This document shows, one piece after another, positions 21,854 to 25,008 of a stretch of DNA of 25,008 bases. Source of the DNA: a virus; the IMG/VR virus record IMGVR_UViG_3300045977_000290, positions 1 to 25,008 of that record; one strand, given 5' to 3'. Both the position numbers and the translations under genes were made by a program. The notes under the pieces are model-generated. The model worked only from the letters and a program-made list of their open reading frames with translations. It was not told the origin of the DNA and made no database searches. Position 1 is the stretch's first letter. Each line of letters opens with the position of its first letter.

Positions 21854-21865
21854 GTGCCTCAAGCA

Positions 21866-21979
21866 ATGACTCACTGGAACATCTGCGTGGTGCAGGAGTG
21901 TGGACGGGCACCCTGGGCGGTCGTCGGGATGGTTCTCCCCGTGGCCGCCCAGGTGTGTCCGCTGAACGGAAGCCAGTGA
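21866..21979 (+). CDS. Possible 37-aa peptide
   Basis: ATG 21866 lies 12 bases after the fibre stop and opens a 37-codon frame ending in TGA that overlaps the next GTG start (GTGA at 21976). The peptide has a hydrophobic centre (APWAVVGMVLPVAAQVCPL). It fits the coupling pattern of its neighbours, but has no recognisable motif and only weak ribosome-site evidence. Confidence 0.4.
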   Translation: MTHWNICVVQECGRAPWAVVGMVLPVAAQVCPLNGSQ

Positions 21980-22701
21980 TTACGATCAGCACAGACTTGC
22001 GCGCGTTCGAGGGCGATCTGGCGATCTACGCGAAGTTGGCTCGCAAGACGATGGCCGAGGTGGTGTTCAAGAAGGGCGCCAGTCTGGCCTGGGAATGGGC
22101 GCAGTTGCTCAAGACTGAGGCTCCGCGAAAGGGTGAAATCCGCGCCGCCAATCTGGCCAGGCTCAAGGCGGGCGGCGGCATCCTGGTGCGACCGCGAGCC
22201 CTCCGCAGCGCGCGGGCGAAGATCGGTTCCCGCAGCGGTTCATTCTCCGACCTGGTCACCCGACGGATCATGCGCCGCACCCGCAAGGGTGAGACGGTCG
22301 TCGCTAAGACCACGAAGGGCCTGAACGTCTGGCAGATCGCCGTGCAGCGCGAGCTTGCCTATCGCGAGCGGGCTCGAGGGTTTGCGTCCTACGGAGCGCG
22401 GCTCATGGCCAGAATGCGCAGCATCGCTGACGCCGCTCGAGGAGCGGACCGGGATGGCCGATGGCACGAGCAGTTCTTTGGCGGCGCGCGTCAGTTGCTC
22501 GGCTCGGCCGCATCCGCGATTACCGGCAAGGGATCGGATGCTTCGTTGCGCATGATGTGGGGAAGCACGCAGACGATGCTCGGGGAGGAACTGCTCCAGC
22601 CGCGCCACCAGGCGCTTCTGCAACGCGCCATCCGGATCGTCCATGACGACATGCTCGATTACATCCGAGATCGGATCGCGAAGAGAGGACTGCCCGCATG
22701 A
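21976..22701 (+). CDS. Neck/tail-region phage protein, unknown
   Basis: GTG 21976 is preferred: it overlaps a small upstream stop and follows GGAAG at a suitable distance. A start at 21820 would overlap the fibre gene and add a poorly coding-looking leader. The product is 241 aa, very basic and helical (VFKKGASLAWEWAQLLKTEA, RRIMRRTRKGETVVAKTTKG, AVQRELAYRERARG). The position between fibre and connector genes suggests a minor head or tail-completion component (as in HK97 gp10-like proteins), but I do not recognise the family. Confidence 0.55.
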   Translation: MITISTDLRAFEGDLAIYAKLARKTMAEVVFKKGASLAWEWAQLLKTEAPRKGEIRAANLARLKAGGGILVRPRALRSARAKIGSRSGSFSDLVTRRIMRRTRKGETVVAKTTKGLNVWQIAVQRELAYRERARGFASYGARLMARMRSIADAARGADRDGRWHEQFFGGARQLLGSAASAITGKGSDASLRMMWGSTQTMLGEELLQPRHQALLQRAIRIVHDDMLDYIRDRIAKRGLPA

Positions 22702-23030
22702 GCCCCGGCCGCCAACTGTTGCTCACCGGCTGGGCCGCTTTGCTCGCGCATCATGGCACGGAGATCGAGTATTTCCCGGTCTGCGGCCAGGGCCAGTCCG
22801 TCAAGCTCCTGGCGCTGGTCTCCAAGCCGGCTGACATTGCGCCCTTCGCCGCCGCCAACAAGGGCGTCTCCTACGTGCTGTTCGTGGATCAAGACGCCGC
22901 GCAGTTTACGAAAGACTCGTGCGTCATCATGGACGGTATCACCTACCGAATCCTGGACATCGAGCGACAGCCGGCAGCGATTTCGACTCGGTTGGAGATT
23001 GGACTCCTCAAGATTTCAGGTCGGAGATGA
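22698..23030 (+). CDS. Head-tail connector/stopper-like protein
   Basis: ATG 22698, in an ATGA overlap, gives 110 aa. After a helical N-terminus, the sequence is beta-rich (HGTEIEYFPVCGQGQSVKLL, ...) and ends DGITYRILDIERQPAAISTR then LEIGLLK. The 'DG..YrI.di' ending is typical of small barrel proteins that close the neck (lambda FII-like). The gene order, before tail terminator and tube, agrees. The specific family is uncertain. Confidence 0.55.
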   Translation: MSPGRQLLLTGWAALLAHHGTEIEYFPVCGQGQSVKLLALVSKPADIAPFAAANKGVSYVLFVDQDAAQFTKDSCVIMDGITYRILDIERQPAAISTRLEIGLLKISGRR

Positions 23031-23524
23031 GCGTGCGCCAAGCCATCGTCGATGCCCTGGTGACCCGGCTCAAGGGAATCACCACAGAGGCCGGCTTTGC
23101 GTCGGATGCCGGCGCGAACGTCTTCGAGTGGCTGCCCACCAACCTGGCCATACCGCTGACCCCGGCCATCGTGGTCACCGACACTGACGACACCATTACG
23201 CTGCTCGAACGCACGCAGGTCCAGCATGCGCTGAGCATCGAAGTCGAGGGCCAGGTGTCCTACGAACCGGACATCTCGAGCACCGGGGTGCCGGTGCAGG
23301 ACGAACATGTGATCAGCGATATCCGTGACCTGCTGGCTGACATCATCGAGGTCGTGCTGGGGCCGAGCGACCGAACGCTCGGTGGTGTCTGCGACACGCT
23401 GCAGCCATCAGGCGGCGGGACGATCCGACTCGAGCAACGAGCCGAGGACGTTGTGGCCGCCGTTGCCGTGAATTTCGTGGCCACCTATCGGACGGACCGT
23501 GGCGACTGGAGGACGAAAATATGA
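23027..23524 (+). CDS. Tail terminator/tail completion-like protein
   Basis: ATG 23027 overlaps the upstream stop and is preferred over an in-frame start at 22919 inside that gene. The product has 165 aa with the alpha-beta alternation of tail terminators: helix SVRQAIVDALVTRLKGI, strand PLTPAIVVTDTDD, strand HALSIEVEGQV, a long helix VISDIRDLLADIIEVVLG, and strand AAVAVNFVATYRTDRGDW. This matches the lambda gpU-like fold and its position before the tube gene. Such proteins cap the tail tube and join it to the head. Confidence 0.65.
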   Translation: MSVRQAIVDALVTRLKGITTEAGFASDAGANVFEWLPTNLAIPLTPAIVVTDTDDTITLLERTQVQHALSIEVEGQVSYEPDISSTGVPVQDEHVISDIRDLLADIIEVVLGPSDRTLGGVCDTLQPSGGGTIRLEQRAEDVVAAVAVNFVATYRTDRGDWRTKI

Positions 23525-24042
23525 GCCAACCCAAGATCCTGCATCATGCGGTATATTTCCGGCGCGAGGGGACCGGCAGCCTGCAAGGCACGATCCCCGC
23601 GCCGACCATCAACACGTCGCAGTATTACCTCGGCGTCGTGACCAGCGTCAGCATCGCCAAGGAGGCGGAGGAAGCATTGTTCCGCAAGCCGGTTGGCGGC
23701 AAGTGGGTGGACTATGACGCGAAAAATCAGCAGGACAGCGAGGTGTGGACCTTCAACGGGATCGAATGCACGCCGCTTTTCTGGGAGTTGGTCCTCGCTC
23801 ACTCGGGCGTCCTGGCCGGTGGGACTGGCACGGTAGTCCCCGGAAGCACGATCACGCACAAGGGCTGGCTCCAAATCATCTCGACGGACGACTCGGCCGC
23901 TGAAGTGTCCAACGTCAAATTCTGGTGCAAGCTGGACATCCCCAGCGTCGAGTTTCCGCAGGTGGGCCATGTCCCGCCGACGTTTACGGCGCGCAAGCTC
24001 TACTCACCATCCAACACTGCGACGCTCTCCGGTGTCAGCTAA
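23521..24042 (+). CDS. Major tail tube protein
   Basis: ATG 23521, in an ATGA overlap, gives 173 aa. The protein is beta-rich with a GVVTSVSIAKEAEEALFRKP segment, VWTFNGIECTPLFWELVLAH, and a C-terminus GHVPPTFTARKLYSPSNTA. Its place between the terminator and the G/GT chaperones, the expected length and the all-beta character fit a siphovirus tail tube subunit that stacks as hexameric rings around the tape measure. No Ig-like extension is present. Confidence 0.7.
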   Translation: MSQPKILHHAVYFRREGTGSLQGTIPAPTINTSQYYLGVVTSVSIAKEAEEALFRKPVGGKWVDYDAKNQQDSEVWTFNGIECTPLFWELVLAHSGVLAGGTGTVVPGSTITHKGWLQIISTDDSAAEVSNVKFWCKLDIPSVEFPQVGHVPPTFTARKLYSPSNTATLSGVS

Positions 24043-24055
24043 GGGAGCCCCCGGC

Positions 24056-24349
24056 ATGAGCGAGCCCAAAACCGTCAAGTTGGAGTTCGTGGAAGGTCCG
24101 TCGCAGGAGCTGACCATCGAGGCGATGCCGGTGACCAGGTTCCGCAGGGCCTGGGACGTGTGCGACAAAGGATACGACGACATCAGACTTCTCGACATCG
24201 CCTTTAATCAGGTTGACGGGTGGAGTCTGAAGCTCACACCGGAGAGCTTCACCCGCGCGGTCAAAGTCATGTACGACATCAATCCGGATTTTTTTGGCTT
24301 TATCGCCAGGAAGTATTCCTGGCGGGGCGTCGCCTCGCCGACTGGATAG
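24056..24349 (+). CDS. Tail assembly chaperone G
   Basis: ATG 24056 follows TAAGGGAG at suitable distance and gives 97 aa; a longer frame from 23969 lies inside the tube gene. The product is a small alpha/beta protein (KTVKLEFVEGPSQELTIEAM, then VTRFRRAWDVCD and SFTRAVKVMYDINPDFFGFI). It sits between tail tube and tape measure, as lambda G does. Near its end is a run of seven T residues that permits a -1 shift to the longer GT form. It would coat the tape measure during tail assembly. Confidence 0.75.
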   Translation: MSEPKTVKLEFVEGPSQELTIEAMPVTRFRRAWDVCDKGYDDIRLLDIAFNQVDGWSLKLTPESFTRAVKVMYDINPDFFGFIARKYSWRGVASPTG

Positions 24350-24537
24350 CGGAGTCCGGATGCGCCATCGGAGCCTCGCCGCGTGAAGTGGACGCCATGA
24401 CGATGGAAGAATTGATGTGCTGGGCTGCGGCGGCTGGCCGAGTGGAGCGCAGCCGGGTCAGGTTGTTTCACCTGGCGGTCGCCGCGTTGTTCAGCGAGAA
24501 GGCCGCCCACAAATTCAATGATGAGATGAAGCGATGA
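24056..24537 (+). CDS. Tail assembly chaperone GT, -1 frameshift product
   Basis: The G frame runs GAT TTT TTT GGC at 24287-24298. Slipping back one base on T TTT TTT (24289-24295) continues as TGG... in the overlapping frame to the stop at 24535-24537, giving about 160 aa: 80 from G plus 80 from the T part. The T part (LADWIAESGCAIGASPREVD, then EELMCWAAAAGRVERS and LFSEKAAHKFNDEM) is helical and has no good start of its own at the right place. This reproduces the lambda G/GT arrangement. Its stop overlaps the tape measure ATG. Confidence 0.75.
24289..24295 (+). promoter_or_regulatory. Slippery heptamer for -1 frameshift (T7)
   Basis: Seven consecutive T residues lie in the X XXY YYZ phase of the G frame (T TTT TTT). 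Both tRNAs can re-pair after a one-base backward slip. I see no strong stem just downstream, although weak pairing near 24296-24325 (GGC...GCC-type) is possible. The T part continues open for 80 codons. Confidence 0.75.
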
Positions 24538-25008
24538 CCAGCAGCGTCATCATCAATTTCGGCAGCAATGCTTCGGCGCTCTTCCGCGACATGCAGAAGG
24601 TGAAAGCCGAGGTGCGCTCGGTGGCCAAGCAGGCAACCGTCGCGACCAGGGAGATGGCCAAAGTCAGCCAGGGACCTGGCATGTTTCAGAGGTTCAAGTC
24701 TGGTCTGGGTGGACTACGATTCGGAGCGGGGCTCTTCACCGGTTTTCTCGGCGTCAACATCATCCGAGAGGTGATGAATCCAATGATCGAAGGTTTTAAG
24801 GAGGTGACGAAAACTTCCAAGGAAATGGCACTGGCCACCGAGATAGCCAACGAGGGACTGAAGAAGATCGGTGGTTTCGTTGGCAAAACCATCACATCGG
24901 GTCCTGTGATGGATACAGCGTCGGCTATTGCTAGCAGCCTGATTCCAGGATTGCCTCCGCTCTCTATCTTGAGCGCAGCCCGGCAGGCGATGTTGCAGGA
25001 GCAGGAGT
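24534..25008 (+). CDS. Tail tape measure protein, N-terminal part (runs off window)
   Basis: ATG 24534 overlaps the GT stop (ATGA). The 158 codons visible begin MTSSVIINFGSNASALFRDM, typical of tape measure proteins, followed by a helical, charged stretch (KVKAEVRSVAKQATVATREM) and a hydrophobic Gly-rich segment (FGAGLFTGFLGVNIIREVM). The full protein sets tail length and enters the host during DNA injection. The position after G/GT is diagnostic. The 3' end is beyond the right edge. Confidence 0.8.
   Translation, partial: MTSSVIINFGSNASALFRDMQKVKAEVRSVAKQATVATREMAKVSQGPGMFQRFKSGLGGLRFGAGLFTGFLGVNIIREVMNPMIEGFKEVTKTSKEMALATEIANEGLKKIGGFVGKTITSGPVMDTASAIASSLIPGLPPLSILSAARQAMLQEQE

Overview
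The window is the middle of a tailed-phage genome or prophage with lambda/siphovirus-like architecture. All supported genes are on the + strand and tightly packed, and most junctions are ATGA or GTGA stop/start overlaps. The DNA is GC-rich. No integrase, repressor or lysis cassette is visible, so temperate versus lytic cannot be decided. The best host clue lies inside the tail-fibre region. One gene encodes a secreted protein of the two-repeat type common in Verrucomicrobiota (mature start QVYSVNTVGYV, end SFSVNP), and its neighbour ends in a PEP-CTERM-like sorting signal. A verrucomicrobial host is therefore the best inference, though it rests on recalled family resemblance and not on a search.

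Layout. 1-1725: the end of a ParB-like gene, overlapped by a GHKL (MORC/HSP90-type) ATPase. 1726-2517: no credible gene, but about 670 bases that fold into at least fifteen mutually compatible perfect helices, several with GNRA loops; this looks like a large structured non-coding RNA. 2518-4607: a recombination-associated phage protein and a DUF1351-like coiled-coil protein. 4608-5054: a non-coding stretch with an inverted repeat, a G/C homopolymer hairpin, a second inverted repeat and five 11-bp tandem repeats, directly upstream of a replication-initiator-like gene; this is a candidate origin or control region. 5055-8997: the replication protein followed by small accessory genes, including a duplicated DUF7694-like gene, two Cys-rich proteins and an ERCC4-type nuclease.

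8978-15661 is the packaging and head module: small and large (GpA-type) terminase, an HTH protein, a gpW-like connector, a lambda-type portal, and one polypeptide combining ClpP-like protease, scaffold and major capsid protein. 15712-17226 holds small structural or decoration-type proteins, one built from repeats of the DG..Y.R....W type. 17230-19944 is an unusual cassette of four genes whose products carry export signals. 19949-21853 is a large tail-fibre or receptor-binding-type protein with an SGNH-like C-terminal part. 21866-25008 is the neck and tail module: connectors, tail terminator, tail tube, the G/GT tail assembly chaperones joined by a likely -1 frameshift at a T7 slippery site, and the start of the tape measure protein, cut by the window edge.

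The genes follow the classic order replication/recombination, then DNA packaging, capsid and tail. The least explained elements are the large RNA at about 1795-2460, the repeat region at 4608-5054, and the exported host-type protein cassette at 17230-19944.
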